Notes: generated by a model not told the origin, from the letters alone. 64,000 nucleotides of DNA from Polyangiaceae bacterium (GCA_020633205.1 JACKEB010000010.1:1535343-1599342), one strand, 5' to 3'. Positions 33,360 to 43,084 are shown, counted from the stretch's first letter. Made by a program: numbers and translations.

Positions 33360-35315
33360 ATGCGTCGACTCATCATCGCCACTTTTCCACTGCTATTGGC
33401 CCTTGCCTGCGATGACTCCAGCAGCAAGAAGCCCGCCGGCGGCAACGGAGGCGCGGCGGGAAGCAGCGCCGGAGCGGGAGGCAGCCAGACCAGCGGCGGC
33501 GCGGGAGGCAACAGCGGCAGTGCCGGTGTGAGCGGCAGTGCCGGTGTGAGCGGCAGCGCCGGCGCTTCGGGAGCTGGCGCGGGCGGTGCGAGCGGCGCGG
33601 GCGGTGCGAGCGGAGGCGGCGCAGGCACCGGCGGCAGCGCGGGCAATCAGCCGAATCAGATCTTCAGCGTCTCGCCGGGCGCCATCGGCTTGAGCGGCAC
33701 AGCCGTCGAGACGAACCAGAGCCAAGTGGCGAGCCAGCTGTATGGCTCGAGCAACGTTGGAGACGACGCCGACCATAGCGGAGCATCGGGAACCAACGAG
33801 CTCTACTTCAGCAACGCGAACCTCGGGCTCGCCGCAGCGGACGACCTAGACGCCGTGAGCGCTCCCCATCAGGTCGTTTTCCCTGCACCGCTATACTTTT
33901 CCGTAAGGAATGTTACACAGAGCACCGACGGCTTGCCCGTCACCGAGGTCCGCGATGAGTCCATGGCCAGCGAAGATCCGGGCGACCTCTTCGTCTCCGT
34001 CGGCGCGCTAGATCCCACCGGCGGCGGCAAGAACCAGCTCTATACCGACGAGTATCGCATCGGCCTGCAACCCCTAGCGGCGGGCGGCACACCGAAGGAC
34101 AACGTCAACGCCTTCGACCTCGATGTGCAAGGCAACGCGCGCATCTACTTCTCCGTCACCAAGGACTCCCAAGGCGCGCCCGGCAGCGCCGTCGCCATGA
34201 CCGCGGCCAACGAACGCGGTTGCACCTTGTTCGAGTCCGACGGCGATGGCGTGAACCGCGTCACCTTCAGCTGCGACGATCTCGGCTTGCTGCCGGGAGA
34301 CGACATCGACGCGCTAGTCGTGTTTGGCGCCGCGATCACCACGCCCAGCGACGTGTGGTTCTCCGTGGATCCAACCAGCGTCGGCAAGACGGGGAGCGCG
34401 GTGTTCCTGCAATCGAGCGCGGGCGAGCACCCCGCCGACGTCTTCCAATCCAAGGGCGGCGGCGTCAACGCGCTGCTCGTCGATCAAGTCGCCCTCGGCT
34501 TGCAACCCATGGCATCCAGCGGAGGCCAAGACGACATCGACGCCCTCGCCGTGCGCGCCGACGATTTCGATTGGTTCTGGTACTGGGGTTCATTCTCCCC
34601 GCCCGCACCGCCGCCAGGCGCTCCGCCGCCCGCGCAGTTCTCGAGCGGCCTCAAACGGCACTCGTGTGAGTTTGCCAATCCCAGGGAAAAGACTCCTCAG
34701 CCCGCGCAAGACATTTCAGCGGTGAGAGCCCAGCTCGAGACGCCCGACGTCGTGCGCTACTTCAACTCGGCGAACGCACCATTTGGTCCGGGCTTGAGTC
34801 TCCCGGGCCTGCCCTACGGTGTTTTCCACGGTGGCCTCGTGACCCCCGGTTCCGTTGCCGCAGGGCAATATCTACATGTTAGCGTCAAGCTGCGCGCGCC
34901 GTTCCCTGCGGACGACCCCGGCAACAAGTTCTACCAGTACGCCTTCGTTGTCGATCGAGACGGCGTCGCCGGCAACAACTACGCCGCCAGCGCTCCATGC
35001 GACGCCGACTTCTTCGACGGCACCGATCGCTGGTACGAGCTTCACACCGGCCCTGGCGGCACGTTGATCCTCACCGTGACCGAAGCCTTGAACGGCACCT
35101 TTACTGACGTCACCGCAACCAGCGGAGCCGTCGCGGTCATCCTGGTGGACGAGATCCACTTCTTCGTCCCCAAGTCGGAGCTCGACTCGATCGGTGCCGA
35201 CTTGACCAAGCTCAAGTACCGCGTGAGTGCGTTCGCCCATGACGGCGACTACGTCACCAACTGGAGCGGCGGTGTGTTCCCCGGCTTGACGGAGCCCGCA
35301 CTGACGGTGCCCTAG
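33360..35315 (+). CDS. Lipoprotein with Gly-rich stalk and four similar repeat units
   Basis: A 651-residue exported lipoprotein from the ATG behind GGAGG. The lipobox is LLALAC (Cys 17), followed by a Gly/Ala/Ser stalk to about residue 95 (GSAGVSGSAG repeats). From 98 to about 405 come four similar units, each with YFSV-type start, GxxGSAV, a D-rich middle, and LGLxxGDDIDAL-type end (for example VWFSVDPTSVGKTGSAVFL and QDDIDALAV). The pattern is like a small repeated beta-domain. A second region (about 430-651) has a Pro-rich linker and then a beta-sandwich-like region (GPGLSLPGLPYG, VSVKLRAPF). Function is unknown; a surface or matrix protein is likely. Confidence 0.75.
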   Translation: MRRLIIATFPLLLALACDDSSSKKPAGGNGGAAGSSAGAGGSQTSGGAGGNSGSAGVSGSAGVSGSAGASGAGAGGASGAGGASGGGAGTGGSAGNQPNQIFSVSPGAIGLSGTAVETNQSQVASQLYGSSNVGDDADHSGASGTNELYFSNANLGLAAADDLDAVSAPHQVVFPAPLYFSVRNVTQSTDGLPVTEVRDESMASEDPGDLFVSVGALDPTGGGKNQLYTDEYRIGLQPLAAGGTPKDNVNAFDLDVQGNARIYFSVTKDSQGAPGSAVAMTAANERGCTLFESDGDGVNRVTFSCDDLGLLPGDDIDALVVFGAAITTPSDVWFSVDPTSVGKTGSAVFLQSSAGEHPADVFQSKGGGVNALLVDQVALGLQPMASSGGQDDIDALAVRADDFDWFWYWGSFSPPAPPPGAPPPAQFSSGLKRHSCEFANPREKTPQPAQDISAVRAQLETPDVVRYFNSANAPFGPGLSLPGLPYGVFHGGLVTPGSVAAGQYLHVSVKLRAPFPADDPGNKFYQYAFVVDRDGVAGNNYAASAPCDADFFDGTDRWYELHTGPGGTLILTVTEALNGTFTDVTATSGAVAVILVDEIHFFVPKSELDSIGADLTKLKYRVSAFAHDGDYVTNWSGGVFPGLTEPALTVP

Positions 35316-35620
35316 CCGACTGACTCGGAGCTGAGCACGGGCGCGTAGTGCTGCATCTCCTCGATGTGGGTGATGAAGGGACGCACCGCTGCCAGGAACG
35401 CCGGGAACTCCGCGCTTTTGCGAAAGCCGCTTAAGTGCTCCTCGACGGAGGTCCAGTGGATGCGCAGGGTGAAGCGCGCCGGCTCCTCTTCGCAACGAGC
35501 CAACTCGTAGTCGATGCAGAACGGGCTGACGTCCAGCACCTTGGCCGCTCGTTGATACGCGGAAACGAACTCGTCCGTTTGGTCGTCAGGGATGCGATAG
35601 CGCACGTACTCGGTGATCAT
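35312..35620 (-). CDS. Antibiotic biosynthesis monooxygenase-domain (quinol monooxygenase-like) protein
   Basis: A 102-residue ferredoxin-like dimeric fold of the ABM family: ITEYVRYRIPDDQTDEFVSA at the start, FCIDYELARCEEEPARFTL, HWTSVEEHLSGFRKSAEF and PFITHIEEMQHY at the end. Such proteins oxidise quinols or other small aromatics without cofactor, or have unrelated roles. An HxlR-type regulator lies 51 bases upstream on the same strand, so the pair is likely an electrophile- or quinone-responsive unit. Its end overlaps the converging lipoprotein gene by four bases. Confidence 0.8.
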   Translation of the reverse strand: MITEYVRYRIPDDQTDEFVSAYQRAAKVLDVSPFCIDYELARCEEEPARFTLRIHWTSVEEHLSGFRKSAEFPAFLAAVRPFITHIEEMQHYAPVLSSESVG

Positions 35621-35671
35621 CGACGGAAGCTAGTGCCCACCACTGACAACCGCAACGCACCAGATGGTGCG

Positions 35672-35983
35672 TTAAGGGCGGTTCGTTAGGTTATCCCGGT
35701 GCTCCTCCCCCCAATCAAAAAGGGCCTGCAACACGGGAGACAGGGAGCGACCACGGTCGGTCATCACGTAGGCAGACGCAGCGTCTTTTTCGATCAAACC
35801 GCCGAGCTCCAGCTCATGGATGCGCTGGGTGAGCATCTTGTCACTCAGCTTGGGCACTAAGTTCCGCAAGTCTCGATAGCGCTTCGGCCCTGTCTTGAGG
35901 TGGGCCAAGAGCACCGTCTTCCACTTTCCCCCGAGCACGCTGAGTGCGAACTCCACGGGGCAACCAAACTCCGATGACGTCAC
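35672..35983 (-). CDS. HxlR-family transcription factor
   Basis: A 103-residue winged-helix regulator. It has the family pattern CPVEFALSVLGGKWKTVLLA (Cys 8 is the conserved redox/electrophile-sensing position), then YRDLRNLVPKLSDKMLTQR as the recognition region and IHELELGGLIEKD as the wing. HxlR proteins respond to aldehydes, quinones or hypochlorite through the N-terminal Cys. It precedes the ABM-domain gene on the same strand and likely controls it together with itself. Confidence 0.88.
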   Translation of the reverse strand: MTSSEFGCPVEFALSVLGGKWKTVLLAHLKTGPKRYRDLRNLVPKLSDKMLTQRIHELELGGLIEKDAASAYVMTDRGRSLSPVLQALFDWGEEHRDNLTNRP

Positions 35984-36069
35984 CCGCGCTACATAGGCAC
36001 CAACGCCGCGCCTGACAGCCCGCTAAAGTTGCTCCCCGCGTAATCAGTAGCCACGCAGGCTCGAGCCGC

Positions 36070-37578
36070 TCAATCAGTGCGTATCGGCTTGCCGGAGCGA
36101 TCGTACTCCCGCTCGTCGTACTGGTCGCCGTCATCGTACGTGTACTCGAGTCGCAGCTGACCCGTGTCGTAGTACTCCTTTACCCGCTGCGCGCCGCCCG
36201 GCTGCTCGACGGCTTCCCTCGCGAGCTTGCCACTACGGGCGTAGTCTCTCGTGGCTCGATGCGTACCGTGCAGGTAGTCCATCTCCGCTCTAAGAGTACC
36301 ATCCTCGCGGAAATACCTGACCGTGCCGTGCACCGCGCCATCCGCGTCGTGGGGCGTGCTGTGCTCGACCGTCCCGTCTTTGTAGTAGCTGACTTCGTCG
36401 CCCACAATCTTACCTTGCTGGTACCGCGTTTCGGTCTTGATGTAGCGAACTACCGTGCGGATTCTGGTCCAGAGACCTTGTTTCTTACCTGCTTCGTATT
36501 GCCCAGTTTCGCTTAGGTCGTCGTATCGGAGTGAGTACTTCCCGTGCCGCTTGCCGTGCACGTAGTTCGTTTTCTCATGGTAATTCGTTTCGTCCGCTTG
36601 GAAGCGCTCGCATAGAGCGTGCTCCTGCCCTTGGTCGAAGTTCTCTCGGGAGAGCAGCTTGCCGTGCGCGTCGTAACCCTCCCAAAGCCCCTGCTTGCGA
36701 TCGTTTTCATAACGTCCACGGGCGACGACCACCCCATGAACCTCCTCGTCCTCTAGTGTCGCGAAGCGAATGTAGGGTCCCTGCTTCTTGGGGCGACGTC
36801 CCTCGAGTCGGCCGCAGAAGATCGCCGGTTCGCGGATCAGGTACGCGAACTCCAGCTCCTCCACCTGCCTGAAGAGCTGCGTCCCCTTGGGACAAATGAG
36901 GGTGCCCTTCGCTTTTGTCGGAGCAAAGAACGCTCGCGAATAGAAGGACATCGCGCGCTTGAAGTCTTGCTCCTCGTAGAAGGCGCCGGCTTCCACACAA
37001 GCATTGGCGTAGCCGCCTTCACAGCCCTTTTCATATAGTTTGATGGCTTTGTCGGGGGGTTCGTGGGCGGCTAACTCGTAGCAAGCGTCCCCGTAGCCCG
37101 CGCTGCAAGCATCCACGCGGATACGTCTTGCGCCTACGGCATCACGCTCACCACCGACACCTCGGTCCATCAGCCGTGCGAATTGCACGCAGGATGGCTG
37201 GTAACCACTCTCGCACGCTTTCTGCCAAGCTGCCCTCGCGCCTTCGAGGTCGGGCTCGAACTTGGTCACCGGGAGAATCGGATTCTCCGCACCACCGAGG
37301 GCCAGGATGTAACCCAACCGCGAGCAGCTCAGCGCTTGCCCCTGCTTGCATAGCTCTTCACAGGCGTACAGAGCCCACGCCTCACACAACTTTCCGAACT
37401 TCGATCGCCGTGGCTTCAGCTCGGGCAGGCCCGACGTCACCGGCGCTGGAGCGTCGGGCGGGGCTTGGACGGCACGCTCCGGTGCCAACGGACGCGGTGA
37501 AGACGGCGGAAGTTGCTTCCCCGCGCAACCGACTGCCAACGCTAGGAACACTAGAAGTGAGCCCCCAATGGTTCGCAT
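36070..37578 (-). CDS. Lipoprotein with Sel1-like and MORN-type (YwqK-like) repeats
   Basis: A 502-residue exported lipoprotein with lipobox LALAVGC (Cys 18). The N-terminal half (about 55-210) has Sel1-like helical repeats rich in Cys (ARAAWQKACESGYQPSCVQF, AIKLYEKGCEGGYANACVEA). The C-terminal half (about 255-500) is built of MORN_2/YwqK-type strands (GRYENDRKQGLWEGYDAHGK, YVHGKRHGKYSLRYDD, YFREDGTLRAEMDYLHG). Both repeat types are protein-interaction scaffolds. The combination is found in myxobacterial envelope proteins. Many paired Cys could form disulfides in the periplasm. No partner gene is apparent. Confidence 0.8.
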   Translation of the reverse strand: MRTIGGSLLVFLALAVGCAGKQLPPSSPRPLAPERAVQAPPDAPAPVTSGLPELKPRRSKFGKLCEAWALYACEELCKQGQALSCSRLGYILALGGAENPILPVTKFEPDLEGARAAWQKACESGYQPSCVQFARLMDRGVGGERDAVGARRIRVDACSAGYGDACYELAAHEPPDKAIKLYEKGCEGGYANACVEAGAFYEEQDFKRAMSFYSRAFFAPTKAKGTLICPKGTQLFRQVEELEFAYLIREPAIFCGRLEGRRPKKQGPYIRFATLEDEEVHGVVVARGRYENDRKQGLWEGYDAHGKLLSRENFDQGQEHALCERFQADETNYHEKTNYVHGKRHGKYSLRYDDLSETGQYEAGKKQGLWTRIRTVVRYIKTETRYQQGKIVGDEVSYYKDGTVEHSTPHDADGAVHGTVRYFREDGTLRAEMDYLHGTHRATRDYARSGKLAREAVEQPGGAQRVKEYYDTGQLRLEYTYDDGDQYDEREYDRSGKPIRTD

Positions 37579-37652
37579 CGCCCTAGCCTACCATCCGCAC
37601 TCAACACTCTCGCCCAGGAACCCAGAAGCGAGGGTTTGGGGGGAGAGGAGCG

Positions 37653-39062
37653 TCAGGGCTGACGGATACGATGGATCACGCTGGCCTCCCCAGCGCTGGG
37701 AGCCGGCTGATCGCGCACCACGAATACATCGAGCGTGCTCGGGGTGACCGATGTCTGGAAAGTACAGCTCGTGCGCGGCGCGACGAAAGGCGTGAGCACG
37801 TTGAGGCCGACGGCATCCCCCGGCGTCCGATTGTGCAGCAGCTGACCAGTGACCTCCGTCATACCGGTGACTGGCAGGAGTCCGCTCTGGGTGAGGAATT
37901 GATCCATCTCACCGGTGCCGCCGCTCAGCGTGATCACGACGCCGCCACCCATGGTGAACGAGTCGAGAGACGCCTGGAGCGCAGCGCCCGCCGTCGCGAG
38001 CTCACCCATTGGAGCCAGGGTCTGATCGTAGACCAAGAACACCTGAGCGCTCGCGACGTTCAGCTGAGCAGGAATGAGGGTGTAGTCGCTCACGGTCGTG
38101 AGCGCCAAGGGGCGTCCAGAGTTGGTCTGCGCATCGGCGACGACCTGCGCGACATCGTTCTTGTGCGGCTGCGAAGCGTACTGGTCCCAGGCAAGCACGC
38201 TCACACCGGCGAATCCGGGAGGCAACGTGACCGCGTTGGTGAACAGCAGCTGCTGCATCGAGTCCTTCGGGTGGACATCGAGATCCATGCACATGGCAAC
38301 GATGTGGCCAACCCGGGAACCCACACAAGAGCCTGCCTGGCACACCCGAGTGACGCAGCGATTGCCGCAGCTCCCACAGTTGTCGGGATCCGTCTGCTTG
38401 TCGACGCAGGTGCCGCTGCAGTCCTCGAGGGGCGGCGTGCACAGCGGCACACAGGCAAACCCACCATCGACTGCGGCACACACCGGCTCGGCGACGGTGC
38501 ATGAAGTGAAACAATCTCCGCAGCGCGCGGGCGTGTCGAACGGCGGGACGCACGCATCCGCCGCGTCCGTGGCTGCATCGCTCGCGTCCGTGGCTGCGTC
38601 GCTGGCGTCCGTGGCTGCGTCGCTCGCGTCTGTGGCTGCATCTCCAGCGTCGCTCGATGCGTCGCCACCGTCTGCGGAAGCATCACCGCCGTCTGCTGAG
38701 GCATCGCCGCCGTCCGTCGATGCGTCGCCAGCGTCGCTCGGCGCATCAGTCGTCGCGTCGCTCCCTCCGTCAGCCGTCGCGTCGCTACCCCCATCGAGGC
38801 TCGCGTCGCTACCGCCGTCCACGCTGGCGTCACCACCGCAAACCCCTGCGACGCACGCGACGCCTTCGGCGCACGCATTGCCACACGAGCCGCAGTTCGC
38901 GGGATCAGAGCTTAGGTCGAGACACTTGCCGCTACACTCGGTCAGCCCGCTGCGGCAGTCGCCTCCGACGATCCCCGAGGAACTACACGCGAGAGGTACC
39001 GCGGCGGCGAGCACGCACGCCACGACCAGCTGACGCAATAGCTTGAAGGCGGGCTTCTTCAC
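37653..39062 (-). CDS. Cys-rich lipoprotein with Asp/Ala/Gly repeats
   Basis: A 469-residue exported lipoprotein with lipobox AAAVPLAC (Cys 26). Two Cys modules of the form SDPANCGSCGNAC (near 60) and TDPDNCGSCGNRC (near 235) flank a 90-residue low-complexity region of DGGDAS and DAATDAS repeats. The remaining 220 residues look like a globular domain of the type seen with hydrolase-like or von Willebrand-like surface proteins (VSVLAWDQYASQPHKNDV, MGGGVVITLSGGTGEMDQF). Its start overlaps the end of the OmpA gene by four bases, so they form an operon. Function is unknown; acidic repeats may bind Ca2+. Confidence 0.75.
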   Translation of the reverse strand: MKKPAFKLLRQLVVACVLAAAVPLACSSSGIVGGDCRSGLTECSGKCLDLSSDPANCGSCGNACAEGVACVAGVCGGDASVDGGSDASLDGGSDATADGGSDATTDAPSDAGDASTDGGDASADGGDASADGGDASSDAGDAATDASDAATDASDAATDASDAATDAADACVPPFDTPARCGDCFTSCTVAEPVCAAVDGGFACVPLCTPPLEDCSGTCVDKQTDPDNCGSCGNRCVTRVCQAGSCVGSRVGHIVAMCMDLDVHPKDSMQQLLFTNAVTLPPGFAGVSVLAWDQYASQPHKNDVAQVVADAQTNSGRPLALTTVSDYTLIPAQLNVASAQVFLVYDQTLAPMGELATAGAALQASLDSFTMGGGVVITLSGGTGEMDQFLTQSGLLPVTGMTEVTGQLLHNRTPGDAVGLNVLTPFVAPRTSCTFQTSVTPSTLDVFVVRDQPAPSAGEASVIHRIRQP

Positions 39063-40558
39063 TTCGCGCCTCCCTTCGGCGCCTGGCCCTCGTCATCAGG
39101 ACCTTCCTCGGGCAGCTTGGTGTCGTCGTCGCTGGGAGGCACCGGGACCGGAGGCGGCGCAGCCTTCGAGCTGGCTGCTGCGTCGCTGTGCTGAACCACT
39201 TTGCGCTCCCGTGTCACCTTGAACTCCACCCGTCGGTTCATGAACCAAGCATGTTCTGAGCTCTTGTCCACCAACGGGCGCTCGGAGCCGTAGCCGATCG
39301 CGTTCATCCGGTCCTTGGCGACCCCATGCTTGACCAGGAATTCCATGACGGAATTGGCTCGGTCTTGGCTGAGGCGCTTGTTGAAGCTATCGCTACCGCG
39401 GGCGTCGGTGTGCCCCTCCACTTCGATGTGCACGTACTCCGGGTGCTCGAGGATCAGCTTCGCGAGACGCTCGAGCAGCGGGTAGCTGACGACACGAATG
39501 ATGTGACTGTTGGTGCGGAAGTGCACGCGGTCGTCGAGCACGATGCGGTCGCCAACCACGCGGATCTGCTCTGAGTCCGGGCAGCCGTCGTGATCGGCGT
39601 AGCCGTTCTTGGTCTCGGGCTCGTTGGGACACAAGTCTTCGCTGTCCGGAATGCCGTCTTGATCGTTGTCGGGGTCAGGGCAGCCGTCTTCGTCCTCGAA
39701 GTCGTCCTTGTCCTCGGGTTCGTCAGGACACTTGTCTTTGACGTCCAAGATCCCATCCTGGTCGTTGTCCGTGTCCGGGCACCCGTCGTTGTCTTGGAAG
39801 CCGTCCTTATCCTCGGGGATCAGCGGGCAGTTGTCGGCGCCGTCGAGGACGCCATCCTTGTCGTTATCCGGCTCGGGGCAACCGTCCCAGTCCTCGAACT
39901 GATCCTTGTCCTCAGGCTCGTCCGGGCACCTGTCCTTGGGGTCGATGATTCCATCGTGGTCGCGGTCACCGGGGCCCTTCGGGGGCTCGCCGAACACCAG
40001 CTCGAGGTGGATCCCGACGAACGGCACCCGCGCGTCCGCGGGTCGGAGCTGATCGTCAGGCTGAAAGACGTGGGTGTAGCCGAACACCGGCCCAACGCCG
40101 AGGCGCCCAGACGCCGCACTGAAGTCGTACCCAAGCTGAGCATCCACGCCTGGGCGCGCGGCGCCGCCTGTAAACACTGCTTCCCCGTGGAAAGCAAACC
40201 AGAGCCCACCGGGAGACACCGCTCGCACACCGCGCTCCCCAAACGGATGCAGCCGCGCGCCCAAACCCACCAGGGTCGCACTGCTCGCTCCCAGGGGCTC
40301 TAGCGTCGGATCCTGCGGCGGATCTCCCTCGCTGAGGTAGATGGTGCCCAGCTGAAACTCGACACCCAGGAAACTAGCCACCCCGAGCTCCGCGCCCAGG
40401 AGGCCCGTTGCACCGAGCCCCAGCTCGCGTTGCTGATGGCCCCCGAGTGCCTTGCTGAGGCCCGCTGCACCATGGGCCCGCAGGGGCTCTGCGGACGCAG
40501 CGCTGCTCAAAGACAGGGCAACGCACGAGGTGCAAATGGCAAGGGACAGGCGGCGCAC
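39059..40558 (-). CDS. OmpA-family protein with thrombospondin type-3 repeats
   Basis: A 499-residue outer-membrane protein. The GTG at 40558 is chosen because GGAG lies six bases before it and it opens a standard signal peptide (RRLSLAICTSCVALSLSSA). Residues 25-190 are a beta-barrel-like domain. Residues 195-330 carry five or six Ca2+-binding TSP type-3 repeats (DNDKDGVLDGADNCP, DNDQDGILDVKDKCP, DNDQDGIPDSEDLCP). Residues 345-450 are an OmpA/MotB peptidoglycan-binding domain (VHIEVEGHTDARGSDSFN, LSQDRANSVMEFL). The tail is Lys/Pro/Asp rich. It links the outer membrane to peptidoglycan, and is translationally coupled to the downstream Cys-rich lipoprotein. Confidence 0.88.
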   Translation of the reverse strand: MRRLSLAICTSCVALSLSSAASAEPLRAHGAAGLSKALGGHQQRELGLGATGLLGAELGVASFLGVEFQLGTIYLSEGDPPQDPTLEPLGASSATLVGLGARLHPFGERGVRAVSPGGLWFAFHGEAVFTGGAARPGVDAQLGYDFSAASGRLGVGPVFGYTHVFQPDDQLRPADARVPFVGIHLELVFGEPPKGPGDRDHDGIIDPKDRCPDEPEDKDQFEDWDGCPEPDNDKDGVLDGADNCPLIPEDKDGFQDNDGCPDTDNDQDGILDVKDKCPDEPEDKDDFEDEDGCPDPDNDQDGIPDSEDLCPNEPETKNGYADHDGCPDSEQIRVVGDRIVLDDRVHFRTNSHIIRVVSYPLLERLAKLILEHPEYVHIEVEGHTDARGSDSFNKRLSQDRANSVMEFLVKHGVAKDRMNAIGYGSERPLVDKSSEHAWFMNRRVEFKVTRERKVVQHSDAAASSKAAPPPVPVPPSDDDTKLPEEGPDDEGQAPKGGAK

Positions 40559-40702
40559 GTGTTTCTCCAATTTAACGTGGTAACAGATCGGCCAGCCTCC
40601 GGAAGTCTTAATGCCTTCCCGTGCCAAGCCGACCGGCCACGTCGCCCAGTGCCTGCGAGAGCCGCGGTTTTCCCCGCCGATCAGCGATGTGAACTCTTCA
40701 CA

Positions 40703-41080
40703 CTACTTTTGCGGCGGAGCGCCTCTGAGTGCCAAGTCTGCGGGGCGCGGCTCGTTCGGGTGCTCGTTATAGAACGCCTCGAGGCTCTCCTGGCTGATGC
40801 GCACCGCGATGAGACCGTCGCGCTCAATCTTGGCCTGGCAACCGAGGCGCGACGTCATGCGCACGTCGAACGCCTTGTCCAGGATGTCCTCTTCGTCCTC
40901 TTCGGCTTCGCTCAGCAGGTTCGCGCCTTCTTCCACATAGACGTGGCAAGTCGAGCACGCGCACACACCACCACACGCGTCGCCCTCTGGGGCGTGAATC
41001 TGCTTCGAAGCCTGAAGGATGCTCGTTCCCACGGGCACTTCGACTTCGAGATCTTGATCGATGAATCGCACCTTTGCCAT
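40703..41080 (-). CDS. fdx: Isc-type [2Fe-2S] ferredoxin
   Basis: A 125-residue adrenodoxin-type ferredoxin that supplies electrons to iron-sulfur cluster assembly. Cluster ligands are Cys 36, 42, 45 (DACGGVCACSTCHVYV) and 81 (RLGCQAKI), the standard CX5CX2C...C pattern; Cys 40 is a fifth, non-ligand Cys. Acidic surface SEAEEDEEDILDKA is typical of Isc ferredoxins. The C-terminal 20 residues (HPNEPRPADLALRG) are an extra extension. It is the last gene of the isc operon, six bases after hscA. Confidence 0.93.
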   Translation of the reverse strand: MAKVRFIDQDLEVEVPVGTSILQASKQIHAPEGDACGGVCACSTCHVYVEEGANLLSEAEEDEEDILDKAFDVRMTSRLGCQAKIERDGLIAVRISQESLEAFYNEHPNEPRPADLALRGAPPQK

Positions 41081-41086
41081 CTGTCG

Positions 41087-43084
41087 CTAGCCCTTGGGCT
41101 CCTCCAAGCTCACTGAAACTCCACCATGAGCTGCCGCGCGCGTGGCTTCAGCATGCTTCGCGGCGCTTTCCTCCAGGTGGGCTTCGATACCTCGCGCGTT
41201 CTCCACGCGCTTCTCCACGTCGCCGAGCGACTTGCCAAGCGTTGCCGCACGGATTGCTCGATCCATGCGCCGCCCGGCCCAGTCGTGAGTCACGTCTTCC
41301 AGGCTGTCGATGGCGAGCTGAATCGAGCTCGCCTTCTTCGCGGACTGGATTGCCTGCGCCAGGTCTTCGACCGCTTGCACGACCTTCGTGCGCTCGGCGT
41401 CACTCAAGAGATCGGTGTCGCTCGTCAGCGCCTTCTGCGTGGCGTGCAAGATGCGCTGGCCCTCGACCCGCGCGTCAGCCAGACGCCGCGCCTCGAGGTC
41501 TTCCTCGCCGTGATCCAGCGCGTCGAGCAGCATGTCCTCGACCTGCTCGTCCGTGAGACCGTAGCTCGGCTTCACCTCGACGGTTTGCTCGATTCCGGTC
41601 GTCAGCTCCGTCGCGTGCACCTGCAAGAGGCCGTCCGCGTCGACGTGAAACTCCACCTCGAGGCGCGCCATGCCTGCTGGCATCGGCGGAATGCCCTTCA
41701 GGGTGAAGCGCGCAAGCGAGCGGCAGTCGCCAGCCAGTTCGCGTTCACCTTGCACCACGTGCACTTCAAAACCAGTCTGATTGTCCGCGAAGGTCGTGAA
41801 GGTGCTGCGCGCCCCAACGGGGATGGTGGTGTTGCGCGGCAAGATCTTGTCTACGCCGCCACCCATCGTCTCGATCCCCAGGGAAAGCGGCAACACATCG
41901 AGCAGCAGCACTTCGTCGCTGGCGTTCGCTAGCAAGTCAGCCTGCACTGCGGCGCCGTAGGCCACCACCAGGTCGGGATCGATGTCTCCAAGAGGCTCCT
42001 TGTGGAACACCTCGGCGACGAACTGCTTCACTCGCGGCACCCGCGTGGAGCCGCCAACCAGGATCACGCCGTCGACCTCGTGCGCCTCCAGTGTTGCGTC
42101 ACGCAGCGCCCGCCGACAGCTCCTGCCGGTGCGCACCAACAGCGGGTCGATGAGCGCCTCGAAGTGCGCGCGGGTGATGCGGTGCTCGACGTTTTGCCCG
42201 CCCTTCTTCGGCAGCTCGAGCACTACCTCGTCAGCATCCGTCAGGGCGTGCTTTGCCTTGCGCGCCGTCTCCAGGGCAAGACTGATGATTTCGGGCGGCG
42301 CCGTGGTGTTTCCGTCAGGATCTGCCTCGAAGCCCATCGCCGGCAACAGCTCGAGGGCCAGCGCGCGATCCATGTCGTCGCCGCCGAGGGCGCTATCGCC
42401 GCCAGTGCTCATCACCTGGAACACGCCATCTTCCAGCCGCAAGATGGTCACGTCGAAGGTGCCGCCGCCCAGGTCGAACACCGCGAACACGCCGTTTTGC
42501 TGCTTCTCCAGGCCGTACGCCAGCGCAGCAGCTGTGGGCTCGTTCAACAGCCTGAGCACCTCGAGCCCAGCGAGCTTGCCCGCGTCCTTCGTCGCCTGGC
42601 GCTGAGCATCATCGAAGTACGCAGGTACGGTGATCACTGCGCCGCCCACGGCGTTCAGTTGCTCCACCGCGCTCTGGCGCAGGCTCTTCAAGATCTCCGC
42701 GCTGACCTCCACCGGGGTGCGGCTGCCGTCGGCGTCCAGGTCGAAGCGCACGACGCGCCCATCGGCTTCGCTCTCCGGCGTCTTGAACTTGTAGGCGCCG
42801 AGGGTCTTCGTCTGCGGGTCGTCCGCCGCGCGGCCCATGAAGCGCTTCACGCTGATGATGGTGCGCTCGGGCTCCCGCGTGGCGTAGCTCTGGGCGTTGC
42901 GCCCCACGATCACGTTTCCCCGCGGACCATAGTGGACCACGCTCGGGAGGAGCGCCGTGCCGTCGCAGTTGACCAGCGCCACGGGCCGCCCATCGCGCAC
43001 GTGAGCGACGACAGAGTTGGTGGTCCCCAGATCGATGCCGATGGCTTTGGGCGGCGCCTTGGGGTCGAAGATGTCCAGTAGCAT
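41087..43084 (-). CDS. hscA: Fe-S assembly Hsp70 chaperone HscA
   Basis: A 665-residue Hsp70 specialised for transfer of clusters from IscU. ATPase motifs are IGIDLGTTNSVVAHVRDG, VFDLGGGTFDVTILRLEDG and ILVGGSTRVPRVKQFV. The substrate-binding part has VLPLSLGIETMGGGVDKILPRNTTIP and GIPPMPAGMARLEVEF. The C-terminus lacks the acidic EEVD-like tail of DnaK. It follows hscB (overlapping by one base) and precedes fdx, consistent with HscA rather than DnaK. ATP hydrolysis is stimulated by HscB and the LPPVK motif of IscU, which is present in this operon. Confidence 0.95.
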   Translation of the reverse strand: MLLDIFDPKAPPKAIGIDLGTTNSVVAHVRDGRPVALVNCDGTALLPSVVHYGPRGNVIVGRNAQSYATREPERTIISVKRFMGRAADDPQTKTLGAYKFKTPESEADGRVVRFDLDADGSRTPVEVSAEILKSLRQSAVEQLNAVGGAVITVPAYFDDAQRQATKDAGKLAGLEVLRLLNEPTAAALAYGLEKQQNGVFAVFDLGGGTFDVTILRLEDGVFQVMSTGGDSALGGDDMDRALALELLPAMGFEADPDGNTTAPPEIISLALETARKAKHALTDADEVVLELPKKGGQNVEHRITRAHFEALIDPLLVRTGRSCRRALRDATLEAHEVDGVILVGGSTRVPRVKQFVAEVFHKEPLGDIDPDLVVAYGAAVQADLLANASDEVLLLDVLPLSLGIETMGGGVDKILPRNTTIPVGARSTFTTFADNQTGFEVHVVQGERELAGDCRSLARFTLKGIPPMPAGMARLEVEFHVDADGLLQVHATELTTGIEQTVEVKPSYGLTDEQVEDMLLDALDHGEEDLEARRLADARVEGQRILHATQKALTSDTDLLSDAERTKVVQAVEDLAQAIQSAKKASSIQLAIDSLEDVTHDWAGRRMDRAIRAATLGKSLGDVEKRVENARGIEAHLEESAAKHAEATRAAAHGGVSVSLEEPKG

